A stretch of 6,111 nt of DNA from an uncultured Lentisphaeria bacterium (GTDB taxonomy: Bacteria; Verrucomicrobiota; Lentisphaeria; Victivallales; Victivallaceae), in assembly GCA_937888615.1 (NCBI GenBank), contig CALABZ010000226.1, positions 1-6,111 of the forward strand, given 5' to 3'. Made by a program: the position numbers and the translations under genes. The notes under the pieces were generated by a model. It was given only the letters and a program-made list of their open reading frames with translations, did no database searches and was not told where the DNA came from. Below, piece by piece: positions 1 to 6,061 of this stretch. Within the stretch, counting starts at the first letter, position 1, and each line of letters begins with the position of its first letter.

Positions 1-2
1 CC

Positions 3-251
3 ACGATGCGCTTTCTGCGCTGGCGCCGGCAACTGCGCGCGACGGGCGCCTTGCCGGGCGAAGCCGAGATTCGCGCCACGCGCAAGCTCGTGATGATCGA
101 GGCGCACCTCGTGGCGCTCATTCCGCTGGCGGCCGTTTTCCTGGCGGCGGTGGCGGAGTGTCACAACAAGAAAATCCGCATCGACGACAATTTTTCCATC
201 CCCCTGATCGTCGGAATTGTCCTGACCATCGCCAAATGGCTCTCCCGCTGA
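3..251 (+). CDS. Partial, probably chimeric membrane-protein reading frame (DUF2214-like start, dolichol-kinase-like tail)
   Basis: This frame is open to the left edge and ends at TGA 249-251. An ATG at 6 is internal to the open frame and has no visible ribosome binding site, so the 5' part of the gene is probably missing. The first ~48 residues (RFLRWRRQLRATG, then a charged stretch and KLVMIEAHLVALIPLAAVFLA) resemble, from memory, the last cytoplasmic loop and final helix of DUF2214 membrane proteins, which normally end shortly after VFLAR. Here the frame continues into KKIRIDDNFSIPLIVGIVLT and a short tail. A DDN-(F/L)-(S/T)-(I/V)-PL motif followed by a hydrophobic helix is typical of the C-terminus of CTP-dependent dolichol/phytol kinase-like proteins. 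Base composition shifts too: by hand count 46 of the first 60 bases are G or C, against about 31 of 60 at 181-240. I read this as two unrelated gene ends joined near 126-155. It converges on the beta-helix gene with a 10-base gap. Both family assignments are recollection, not a search. Confidence 0.5.
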   Translation, partial: TMRFLRWRRQLRATGALPGEAEIRATRKLVMIEAHLVALIPLAAVFLAAVAECHNKKIRIDDNFSIPLIVGIVLTIAKWLSR

Positions 252-261
252 CCCGCCGTTC

Positions 262-2172
262 TTACGGCTGGATCAGCAAATTGCGTTTCTCGGAGGCAAA
301 AATCGGACGAAGGGGTTCGGTCAACCGTATGCCGGTCGTTCCGGGAGCGTTCTTCAACAGAAACGACCAGATTTCATCCTGACCGGATTTGCGTTTCACC
401 GTGTACACGGTGTCCTGCCCGGGAGCATTCACTTCCAGCACTTCATTACCGGCGGGATCTTCGACGACCGCCGTCAGGTTGCCGAAAGCATTGAACTTGA
501 ATTCTTCAAGTCCCGCCGGCACCCTGAAATAAATCCGGCTCTCACGGTTGGCCGTGAAAAATTGCAGATACAGCGCTCCGCTTCTTTTTTCCGGCAGCGG
601 CGTGACCGACCAGACGCAGTTTTCCAGCGGTTCCAACACCATCACCATGCTGTGGGTATCCACATCCAACACATAGACGCCATCCATCCGGGGGATAAAG
701 CGATGGCGCAGTTTTCCGCCGGTGGTGATGGGTTCCAGCCATTGACGGGAGCCGTCGGGGGCGGTCAGGGCCAAATCGTCAAGGGTCCGGCTCGTGCCGC
801 CGATCGGGATCAATTCCAGCTCGAACGCCACCGGGACACCTTTGCGGCAGGCGAAAAGGTAACTGAAATCATGACGCAGTCTCAACGGTTTCGGGGCCGT
901 CGGGCCAGGTTCGCCGCCGACCGGAACCAGCCGTTGCGGATCATCAAGCTTGCGGTCGCTCAAACGTTCGCCACGGTGCCAACCCTGCTTTGCGATCCAT
1001 TGCGCGACATCGATCTTCTTGCCGTTGAAAGTAACAGTACCGGTGACGTCGGTCAGCACCGCACCGGGCAATTTTTTGGTGTCGAAGAACATGAAATCAG
1101 GGTGTTCCTTATCCTCGACCACGATATTGTCGAGTTTGGCCGAGCCGGTCCGGAGGCTGACCGAGAACTCCGCCCAGAATTGAATTGCGGTCTTGCCCGG
1201 ATTGCGGATGATGATGTTTTTCAGGGTCAGGGCAAACATATCGGCGCGGTGATCGCGAAAGAGCATCGCCGTTTTCCGGGTGTTTTCGATCACGCAATTT
1301 TCGGCGGTGAAGAAACCGGGAGGGGCCCGGTCGGGATCGTCTTTCGGGTTCAGGAATACCCCGGTGATGATCCCGGTGTTGCTGCCGCTCATGCGGCAGT
1401 TGCGAATCGTGACCGAACAAGGCGTCCGCAGTTTGGTCGCCATGATGATATCGCCGTTGTTATTGCTGAAACGGCAGTTCTCCACCAGAATATCCTGAAG
1501 GAATTCGTCCCGGTTGTTCGGTTCGAAGTCGATTCCGCACATCGGCGCGGTCCCTTTCGTATTGCTGATGGTACAGCCGCGAATGACCAGCCCTTTGACT
1601 GAGATCACCGAGATTCCCTGCCGGTGATGATCGTCGAGGATCAGATTTTCGAGCAGGATATTGCTCGAATAATTGCGATTTTGGTTTCCGGCGATATACA
1701 CGCCGTCGCCGCCGCTGGACCGAACCTCGAGGTCCCGGATCGTGACATTGTCGCAATTCCGCAGCCGAAACGTATGGCGGTGTTCGGCGGGTTTATAGTG
1801 GGAGGCATCCTGATAATCGGTCTTGCGCATGGCGATGACCGCGCCTTTTTCGCCCCGAATCGTGACATTCCGCACGTCGGTTGCGGAAAAGAGACAGTCA
1901 TCGGATTCCTTGAACTTGCCCTTCATGGCCATGACCCTGACGCCGCTTCCGATGATGATTTCCTGATTGCTCCTCAGGGTGATGGCATCCACGATCCAGT
2001 CACGGCCGGTATTGTCCACCAGAATTTTTTCGGTGCCCGAATCAATGGCCTTTTGGAGGCACGGCGTCGCGTCCTCCGGGTTGAACCCGAAGCCGGACGC
2101 CTTCACCGGCTCTCCGGCGAAGCCGCCGGCCATCAGCAGGGTCAGGCCAAGAAAGGTGAATGCCTTTTTCAT
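262..2172 (-). CDS. Secreted right-handed parallel beta-helix protein with a C-terminal domain shared with its upstream neighbour
   Basis: The 636-residue product starts with a signal peptide (MKK, hydrophobic run, likely cleavage near residue 19-20, GFA/GE). Residues ~30-90 look like the capping strand region of the pectate-lyase superfamily fold (ATPCLQKAIDSG, then ITLRSNQEIIIGSG). Residues ~95-330 contain repeated beta-helix rungs with the spacing NCxxxIxN or similar: NCDNVTIRDLEV (139-150), VKGLVIRGCTISN (192-204), DILVENCRFSNNNGD (227-241), SVTIRNCRMSGSNTG (253-267), TAENCVIENTRKTA (289-302), LTLKNIIIRNPGKTA (316-329). Candidate active-site residues, if it is an enzyme, cluster at SGGDGVYI (153-160), DDHHRQGIS (180-188) and GIDFEP (213-218). 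A Gly/Pro-rich linker (~418-430) leads to a domain at ~432-635 homologous to the adjacent 253-residue protein. The ATG overlaps that gene's stop as ATGA, so translation is probably coupled. The fold suggests a polysaccharide lyase, glycosidase or binding protein. No specific PL or GH family is recognised. Confidence 0.88.
   Translation of the reverse strand: MKKAFTFLGLTLLMAGGFAGEPVKASGFGFNPEDATPCLQKAIDSGTEKILVDNTGRDWIVDAITLRSNQEIIIGSGVRVMAMKGKFKESDDCLFSATDVRNVTIRGEKGAVIAMRKTDYQDASHYKPAEHRHTFRLRNCDNVTIRDLEVRSSGGDGVYIAGNQNRNYSSNILLENLILDDHHRQGISVISVKGLVIRGCTISNTKGTAPMCGIDFEPNNRDEFLQDILVENCRFSNNNGDIIMATKLRTPCSVTIRNCRMSGSNTGIITGVFLNPKDDPDRAPPGFFTAENCVIENTRKTAMLFRDHRADMFALTLKNIIIRNPGKTAIQFWAEFSVSLRTGSAKLDNIVVEDKEHPDFMFFDTKKLPGAVLTDVTGTVTFNGKKIDVAQWIAKQGWHRGERLSDRKLDDPQRLVPVGGEPGPTAPKPLRLRHDFSYLFACRKGVPVAFELELIPIGGTSRTLDDLALTAPDGSRQWLEPITTGGKLRHRFIPRMDGVYVLDVDTHSMVMVLEPLENCVWSVTPLPEKRSGALYLQFFTANRESRIYFRVPAGLEEFKFNAFGNLTAVVEDPAGNEVLEVNAPGQDTVYTVKRKSGQDEIWSFLLKNAPGTTGIRLTEPLRPIFASEKRNLLIQP
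2169..2172 (-). other. ATGA stop/start overlap (translational coupling)
   Basis: On the minus strand the upstream gene ends GCG-GAA-TGA and the beta-helix gene begins ATG-AAA-AAG within the same bases. Only a GC-rich weak ribosome site (GGCGGTGGCGGA) precedes the second ATG, so termination-reinitiation is the likely way the downstream protein is made, tying its output to the stand-alone domain protein. Confidence 0.8.
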
Positions 2173-2930
2173 TCCGCCACCGCCAGATCGTTTTTATCGA
2201 ACGACACAATCGGCGAAACCGGTTCGAAGAAACGGAATCCGTTATGAGTGCCTTTCACCAGGACGACGGTCCATATCTCGGCATCCTTTTTGTCGCGCTT
2301 CAACGTGACGAGTTTCTTCCCTTTCATTTCTTCGAGCCTGGCCTTTTCCTGTCCCTCGCCGTCAAGAATACAGATGGTGCTTTTGCCGTTGAAGCCGACT
2401 TCCATCTGAAATTCTTCAACGCCCTTGGGAACGGCGAAATAAAAACGGGTATTGACCGGCGGATAGAACGTCTGGAAAAACGTCCCTTTCCAGTACGGAA
2501 AATACTTGTCGGAATAAGCCGAAACACGGCAGTTGGCGCCCGGAATCAGCTTGACGCCCGCCCCGCCGGTTGCAACAGGAAGGATGCAGAAGCCATCCGC
2601 GGACGGGGTAAAGCTGTAGCTCTGTTTGGCCTTGATCGGCAGGGGTTCGAGAGCGACGGCCTGTCCGTCCGGCATCGTCACTTTCAGTTGAATCGGTTTC
2701 TCCTGTTTGCCGATCATGCGCGATTCCAGGTCGAAAGTAATCTCCTCGCCTTTTTTAGCGGCAAAAATCAACTTGAAATTGTTGCGAAGGAAAGGCAACG
2801 GCTGATTTTTGCCGGGTTCGGCGGAAGCGGTGCGGAGCTTGGCTGGATCAGGCGCGGCCGCGTCTTTCTGCTGGGCCGCAACAGTCCCCGCCAACATAAG
2901 GACTGCACAAAGAAGCAATGTCTTTTTCAT
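2169..2930 (-). CDS. Secreted protein of unknown function, stand-alone version of the beta-helix protein's C-terminal domain
   Basis: The start is the ATG at 2930, giving 253 residues. It has an AAGGAG Shine-Dalgarno seven bases upstream and begins a clean signal peptide (MKKTLLLCAVLMLAGTVAA, cleavage near 19-20). The longer in-frame ATG at 2975 would add 15 residues (MINILTKQTEKRRLI) ahead of this peptide and lacks a ribosome site. No lipobox cysteine is present, so it is probably periplasmic or released. After a low-complexity Ala/Pro/Lys linker (20-45), residues ~48-251 form one domain that aligns along its length with residues ~432-635 of the downstream beta-helix protein. TRFYFAVPKGVEEFQME (161-177) matches SRIYFRVPAGLEEFKFN at 9 of 17 positions, and both have D(A/E)EIW or QDEIW, then a G-(F/I)-R-(F/L)-x-EP-x-x-PI motif near the end. 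Predicted character is all-beta (inference). I recognise no named family. Its stop overlaps the next start by 4 bases, so the two proteins are likely made together. A binding or assembly role is a guess. Confidence 0.87.
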   Translation of the reverse strand: MKKTLLLCAVLMLAGTVAAQQKDAAAPDPAKLRTASAEPGKNQPLPFLRNNFKLIFAAKKGEEITFDLESRMIGKQEKPIQLKVTMPDGQAVALEPLPIKAKQSYSFTPSADGFCILPVATGGAGVKLIPGANCRVSAYSDKYFPYWKGTFFQTFYPPVNTRFYFAVPKGVEEFQMEVGFNGKSTICILDGEGQEKARLEEMKGKKLVTLKRDKKDAEIWTVVLVKGTHNGFRFFEPVSPIVSFDKNDLAVAE

Positions 2931-2937
2931 AATAAGT

Positions 2938-2943
2938 CTCCTT
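2938..2943 (-). promoter_or_regulatory. Strong Shine-Dalgarno for the 253-residue secreted protein
   Basis: Read on the minus strand this is AAGGAG, seven bases before the ATG at 2930. It decides the start: the longer in-frame ATG at 2975 has no comparable motif and would bury the signal peptide. Confidence 0.8.
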
Positions 2944-2983
2944 TTTTCAGTTTGTTTTGTCAGAATGTTTATCACTGATTTTT

Positions 2984-3012
2984 ATTATCCCGAATATCGG
3001 TTCAGAATCCAA
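2984..3012 (-). promoter_or_regulatory. Candidate sigma70-type promoter ahead of the two shared-domain genes
   Basis: On the minus strand TTGGAT (3007-3012) and GATAAT (2984-2989) are separated by exactly 17 bases. The -10 matches the TATAAT consensus at 5 of 6 positions and the -35 matches TTGACA at 3 of 6. It lies in the 89-base gap after the DUF4838 stop and would give a leader of roughly 45-50 bases before the ATG at 2930. It could let the secreted protein and beta-helix protein be transcribed apart from the upstream genes. AT-rich gaps give such matches by chance, so confidence is low. Confidence 0.35.
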
Positions 3013-3019
3013 GGCGGCT

Positions 3020-5335
3020 TCAATCCCAGGCGAAAATGAACTGCCCGAAACCAGCCGGAGCATGAAGCCCCGCGCCGCCCCACGAAGCGCCCTCATATTT
3101 CAGGCCTTTCGTGTTGGTTTGTTTGTAAAATGTACCGTTCAACTTGCTCTGCTGCGTCACATTGACGCCGATGGTCTCCAGCGGCAGGGTGAGAAATGCG
3201 GTCCAGTAACCGTCCTTGATTTCGGTTTTGAGGTCCCATTTCCCATTCCAACCGGCATTCATACCGACAGCATCGTATTTGACGCCGAACGCATTGAACG
3301 CGAACAGATAATAACTGCCGTCCGCCGCCTGGGAGCCGTCCAGGAAAAACTCAATGTGTTCACCGGTCGGCCAGGTATCGGGAAGCTGCGGGGGCTTGAT
3401 GCCGACGATGTCGGCGGATTTCGGATTCCCGCAATAGAATTCGACATAGAGGTTTTTGAAATCATGCCCCATCTTGATTTTAGTCTTGAATTGGGCCGGG
3501 TCCGGGGTGGTCATGATGTTAAGCCCGTCGATCAGCCAGGGTACTTTCGCCATGTCGGCAGCGGATTTGATGCGCGGGACGGTGATTTCCGGGGTCCGCA
3601 TCTTCGGTGCTTCGGACATCCAATATTCGAAAACCTTGCGGACAGCCTGAATCTGTTTCAGGGATTCGGGATGTTTCGCCCGTTTCCCGGCTTCGATCAG
3701 GGAATCGCGGCACTGTTTTTCGATCCCGGCCTGAATGATGTAGTAATCGGCGGATTTCAGGGCCGAATCCAGATAGGTGGAGGACTTCGGACTGTCGTAC
3801 CAGGACTTGCGGATAGCGTCGAAAAAGGCTTTCATCGGTTCAAATGCTTCGCGGTAGGTGCGCTTCAGATATTCGTCCCGCAGTTTTCCCACATCGGCGT
3901 CGGGGTGCCAGTACAAACGGCTGATCACCCAGTATTCCATGCCGGACACGTCAAAAGGATAATGATGTTCGTTGCGGTCGGGGTTTTCATTGAAAGCGGC
4001 TTCAGAAAACGCGCGGGTGATCCCGAGCTTATGAATCGTTTTCAGGTCGTCGGCCACGACCTCGGCGACCGGACGGCAGAAATCCGCGGCCAGCCCGTAA
4101 TACTCACGCCAGACCAGCGTCGGCGCCACCTTCGCCCATTCCTGCGCCATCTGGAGCCATTTCTTATTGGTGGGACCGTTGATCGACTCCTTGTCGTTCT
4201 TCACCGAGGTGCAGAAACGTGCCGTCAGGTGAGGATGAAGCTTGACCTTGGATGGGGTTACGGTCCACATATAGGCATAGCAATTAATAAATACGTTTGG
4301 ATACACCTTCGTCACGTTTTCGGTCACTTTATTCATAAAAATAAAGTGCTGGGTGGAACGGAAAGCGGGGTCCTCCGGCTTCAGGATCGAGCCGTCCGGA
4401 AGTGTGATCGGCTTCAGGCATTCGGGGCATTCGCACAGGCCCAGACAGTCCTCGGTCATGATGTTGTAGGTCCGGTAATAATCTGGCGACGGAGCTTTGG
4501 CGATTTCCTCCAGCACCCGCTTGCTCATTTCCTCGACCAGTTTCGGATTGGTGAAACAGCGCTGAATCCCGCCGGCGGTTTTCCTTTTGCCGTCGATAAG
4601 TGGGAAGAAATCGGGGTTGCTCTCCGCATATTTCTTCGCCGGAATCCACAGCGCGAGGTTATGCCCGCCGCCGAAGCTCCGCACCATGCCGTATTTGGCG
4701 CGCATGTCGCGGAACGGCGCCTGGGTATTGCCCAGCAGGTTGTTGCGGTTGCGCGCCAGCCAGAGTTCGGAGGGCTCGTACTGGTCGTCGATATTGATCT
4801 GGAAACCGCGTTCGACGAATGCGGGGACCTCCAGAAAGTCGGCATGAACCGCTTTCAGGTTCGGATTTTTGCTGTAAATCGCGGGAGCGCCCGGGCGGTG
4901 GAAAATAATGTCGGTGTTCCGCTCCAGAAAATCGTATACGCCGTTCAACACGCCTTTCGGGTTGTTTGCCACGATATAGAGTTCTCTGCCCTTCTGGCGG
5001 ACCGCATAGCCGTCGGTATCGCCGATCTGCACCAGGTCTTTTTTAAACGTCGCCGGGTTAACGCCTCCCCACGAACCGGGACAGCCGAGCAGAATCGTCG
5101 TTTTGACCCCAAACCGATGGGTACGCAGATAGGGACAGGCCCCGGTAATTTCCCACAGGAAGCGTTGCAATTCTTCGGCGGCGAACCGAACTTCCGGCGC
5201 GGCGTCGGCGGCGCAGACAATGACACTGCACCGGGCGCCGTCAACCGCCAAAGGCAGTTCCGCCCTGACCGGCAAGACGACCGCAAACAGTGCCAGAACG
5301 GCCGGAATAAATCGATTCAACAGTTTCCTCTTCAT
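3020..5335 (-). CDS. Secreted DUF4838-type glycoside-hydrolase-like protein with C-terminal CBM9-like domain
   Basis: The 771-residue product starts at ATG 5335, preceded by AGAGGA at a five-base spacing, and has a signal peptide ending near VRA/E (residue 25). Residues ~30-140 resemble the N-terminal domain that precedes the barrel in alpha-glucuronidase (GH67) and GH20 enzymes: PEVRFAAEELQRFLWEITG (47-65), ILLG (81-84), DGYAVRQKGRELYIVANNP (108-126), then GVLNGVYDFLE. Residues ~170-500 match the DUF4838 barrel-like region: GFQINIDD, FGGGHNLALW (221-230), a PDFFPLIDGKR stretch, MTEDCLGLCECPEC (293-306) and REYYG (410-414). Glu/Asp in the TED motif (295-296) are possible catalytic residues, but this is inference. 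Residues ~590-771 look like a CBM9/DOMON-type carbohydrate-binding domain (WLIDGLN, LYVEFYCG, TGEHIEFFLDG, terminal GFGQFIFAWD). DUF4838 proteins are abundant in Lentisphaerota, Planctomycetes and Bacteroidetes polysaccharide loci and mostly lack a known substrate. It sits between the pseudopilin and the beta-helix pair, all co-oriented, suggesting one extracytoplasmic glycan-handling unit. Confidence 0.9.
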   Translation of the reverse strand: MKRKLLNRFIPAVLALFAVVLPVRAELPLAVDGARCSVIVCAADAAPEVRFAAEELQRFLWEITGACPYLRTHRFGVKTTILLGCPGSWGGVNPATFKKDLVQIGDTDGYAVRQKGRELYIVANNPKGVLNGVYDFLERNTDIIFHRPGAPAIYSKNPNLKAVHADFLEVPAFVERGFQINIDDQYEPSELWLARNRNNLLGNTQAPFRDMRAKYGMVRSFGGGHNLALWIPAKKYAESNPDFFPLIDGKRKTAGGIQRCFTNPKLVEEMSKRVLEEIAKAPSPDYYRTYNIMTEDCLGLCECPECLKPITLPDGSILKPEDPAFRSTQHFIFMNKVTENVTKVYPNVFINCYAYMWTVTPSKVKLHPHLTARFCTSVKNDKESINGPTNKKWLQMAQEWAKVAPTLVWREYYGLAADFCRPVAEVVADDLKTIHKLGITRAFSEAAFNENPDRNEHHYPFDVSGMEYWVISRLYWHPDADVGKLRDEYLKRTYREAFEPMKAFFDAIRKSWYDSPKSSTYLDSALKSADYYIIQAGIEKQCRDSLIEAGKRAKHPESLKQIQAVRKVFEYWMSEAPKMRTPEITVPRIKSAADMAKVPWLIDGLNIMTTPDPAQFKTKIKMGHDFKNLYVEFYCGNPKSADIVGIKPPQLPDTWPTGEHIEFFLDGSQAADGSYYLFAFNAFGVKYDAVGMNAGWNGKWDLKTEIKDGYWTAFLTLPLETIGVNVTQQSKLNGTFYKQTNTKGLKYEGASWGGAGLHAPAGFGQFIFAWD

Positions 5336-5340
5336 ATTTT

Positions 5341-5346
5341 TCCTCT
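5341..5346 (-). promoter_or_regulatory. Shine-Dalgarno for the DUF4838 protein
   Basis: Minus-strand AGAGGA lies five bases upstream of the ATG at 5335, in the AT-rich 36-base gap after the pseudopilin stop. It supports the chosen start, which also gives a complete signal peptide. The same gap contains TATAGAATATAAAT, which could hold a -10 element, but no acceptable -35 lies at the right distance, so I do not call a promoter there. Confidence 0.7.
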
Positions 5347-5371
5347 GTTGTATTTATATTCTATAAAATGA

Positions 5372-6061
5372 TTACCATTCGCACGGCAGACCGGCGGCAC
5401 ATTTCTCGCAGGCTTTTTCGACAATCGCCCCGGAACTGCCGACAAACTTCGCCCCGGCCCACGGATGCATCGTGGCGGTGATCAAACTGCGGATGTTGGC
5501 GGAGTTGCGGGTATCGACATGCATATCGCCGTAGAGCAGCGGAACCACCCGTTTGTGGCGAAAAGAAATGACCCCCTGCGAAGTATTGCTGAAATTCGGA
5601 TTGATCCGGTTGTAACCGACCGTTTCATTGACCACGCCGCCGTCCGGTGCGGAGCCGTCAGTGATCAGCATGAAGCGACTGGGCTGTTTGATCAGCGACG
5701 GCCTGGTCTGGCCGGTCCAGAAAATATTTGAATTCATGCCGTAGCTGGCAACCGCGCTGGCCGGAAACTTGGTACCCAGGGCGACGCCGTCGCCGAGATG
5801 GCCCATCCCTTCCCTGCACCAGAAAACTTTTTCGGTGACCGTATAAGTACCCCAGGTTTTGCCGGGGACCAGGTAAGGATAAAGGTATTTTGAATAATGA
5901 TTTCCGTAGGCGAAAGGATACCAATCCTGATAATCCCCCTGGTACAGATTGGTGAGGGAACCGATCTGGCGGCAATTGTTGATGCAGTTGGTCCGGCTGG
6001 CGGCGACGCGGGCATTGTTCAGCGCCGGCAGCAACATTGCGGCGAGAATGGCGATTATCAC
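5372..6061 (-). CDS. Pseudopilin-like (prepilin-type processing, H-X9-D) protein, N-terminus missing or disrupted
   Basis: The readable frame starts at a GTG (6061) that is really the middle of the N-terminal helix: VIIAILAAMLLPALNNAR, the hallmark of type II secretion-like pseudopilins that are massively expanded in Lentisphaerota and Planctomycetes. Family members start with a short basic leader and FTLIELLVV; here the frame reads back as FSWAVV and hits TAG at 6080-6082, so the leader and the conserved Glu+5 are absent. The rest is intact: NCINNCRQIGSLTNLYQGDY (25-44), WYPFAYGNH, CREGMG (82-87), a SYGMNSN motif (107-112), FMLITDGSAPDGG (130-142), FRHKRVVPLLYGDMHVD (167-183) and a Cys-containing tail (EKACEKCAAGLPCEW). 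The H-X9-DG signature of DUF1559-type proteins appears as H-X9-DM. Family members are thought to be processed by a prepilin peptidase and displayed or used in secretion. As it stands the product lacks a processing site and would not be exported normally. It is either a decayed gene or cut by a chimeric contig end. The DUF4838 gene follows after 36 bases. Confidence 0.8.
   Translation of the reverse strand: MIIAILAAMLLPALNNARVAASRTNCINNCRQIGSLTNLYQGDYQDWYPFAYGNHYSKYLYPYLVPGKTWGTYTVTEKVFWCREGMGHLGDGVALGTKFPASAVASYGMNSNIFWTGQTRPSLIKQPSRFMLITDGSAPDGGVVNETVGYNRINPNFSNTSQGVISFRHKRVVPLLYGDMHVDTRNSANIRSLITATMHPWAGAKFVGSSGAIVEKACEKCAAGLPCEW

Noticed and set aside
255..268. Hairpin GCCGT-TTCT-like loop-ACGGC between the convergent gene ends as a bidirectional terminator
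   Set aside because: The stem is only five base pairs and neither side is followed by a T run, so it does not support a terminator call.
562..2247. Plus-strand open frames of 346 and 207 codons opposite the beta-helix gene
   Set aside because: Same antisense codon-register shadow; the translations are His/Arg/Asp-rich without family resemblance, while the minus strand shows regular beta-helix rungs.
2931..2975. Longer start (ATG at 2975) for the 253-residue secreted protein
   Set aside because: It would put 15 mostly polar and charged residues before a perfect signal peptide and lacks a ribosome site; the ATG at 2930 has AAGGAG at seven bases.
2160..2978. A 272-codon plus-strand open frame opposite the 253-residue secreted gene
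   Set aside because: Antisense shadow in codon register; the minus-strand gene has a strong Shine-Dalgarno, a signal peptide and a homologue next door.
2990..3001. CCGA-TAT/ATA-TCGG hairpin in the 89-base gap as a terminator after the DUF4838 gene
   Set aside because: The four-base-pair stem with a three-base loop is too weak, and the following AT-rich stretch is A-rich rather than a T run on the minus strand.
2957..5371. An 804-codon plus-strand open frame antisense to the DUF4838 gene
   Set aside because: It is in exact antisense codon register with the real gene, has no signal peptide or recognisable domain, no ribosome site, and is explained by avoidance of TTA, CTA and TCA codons. The minus strand encodes a clear multidomain secreted protein.
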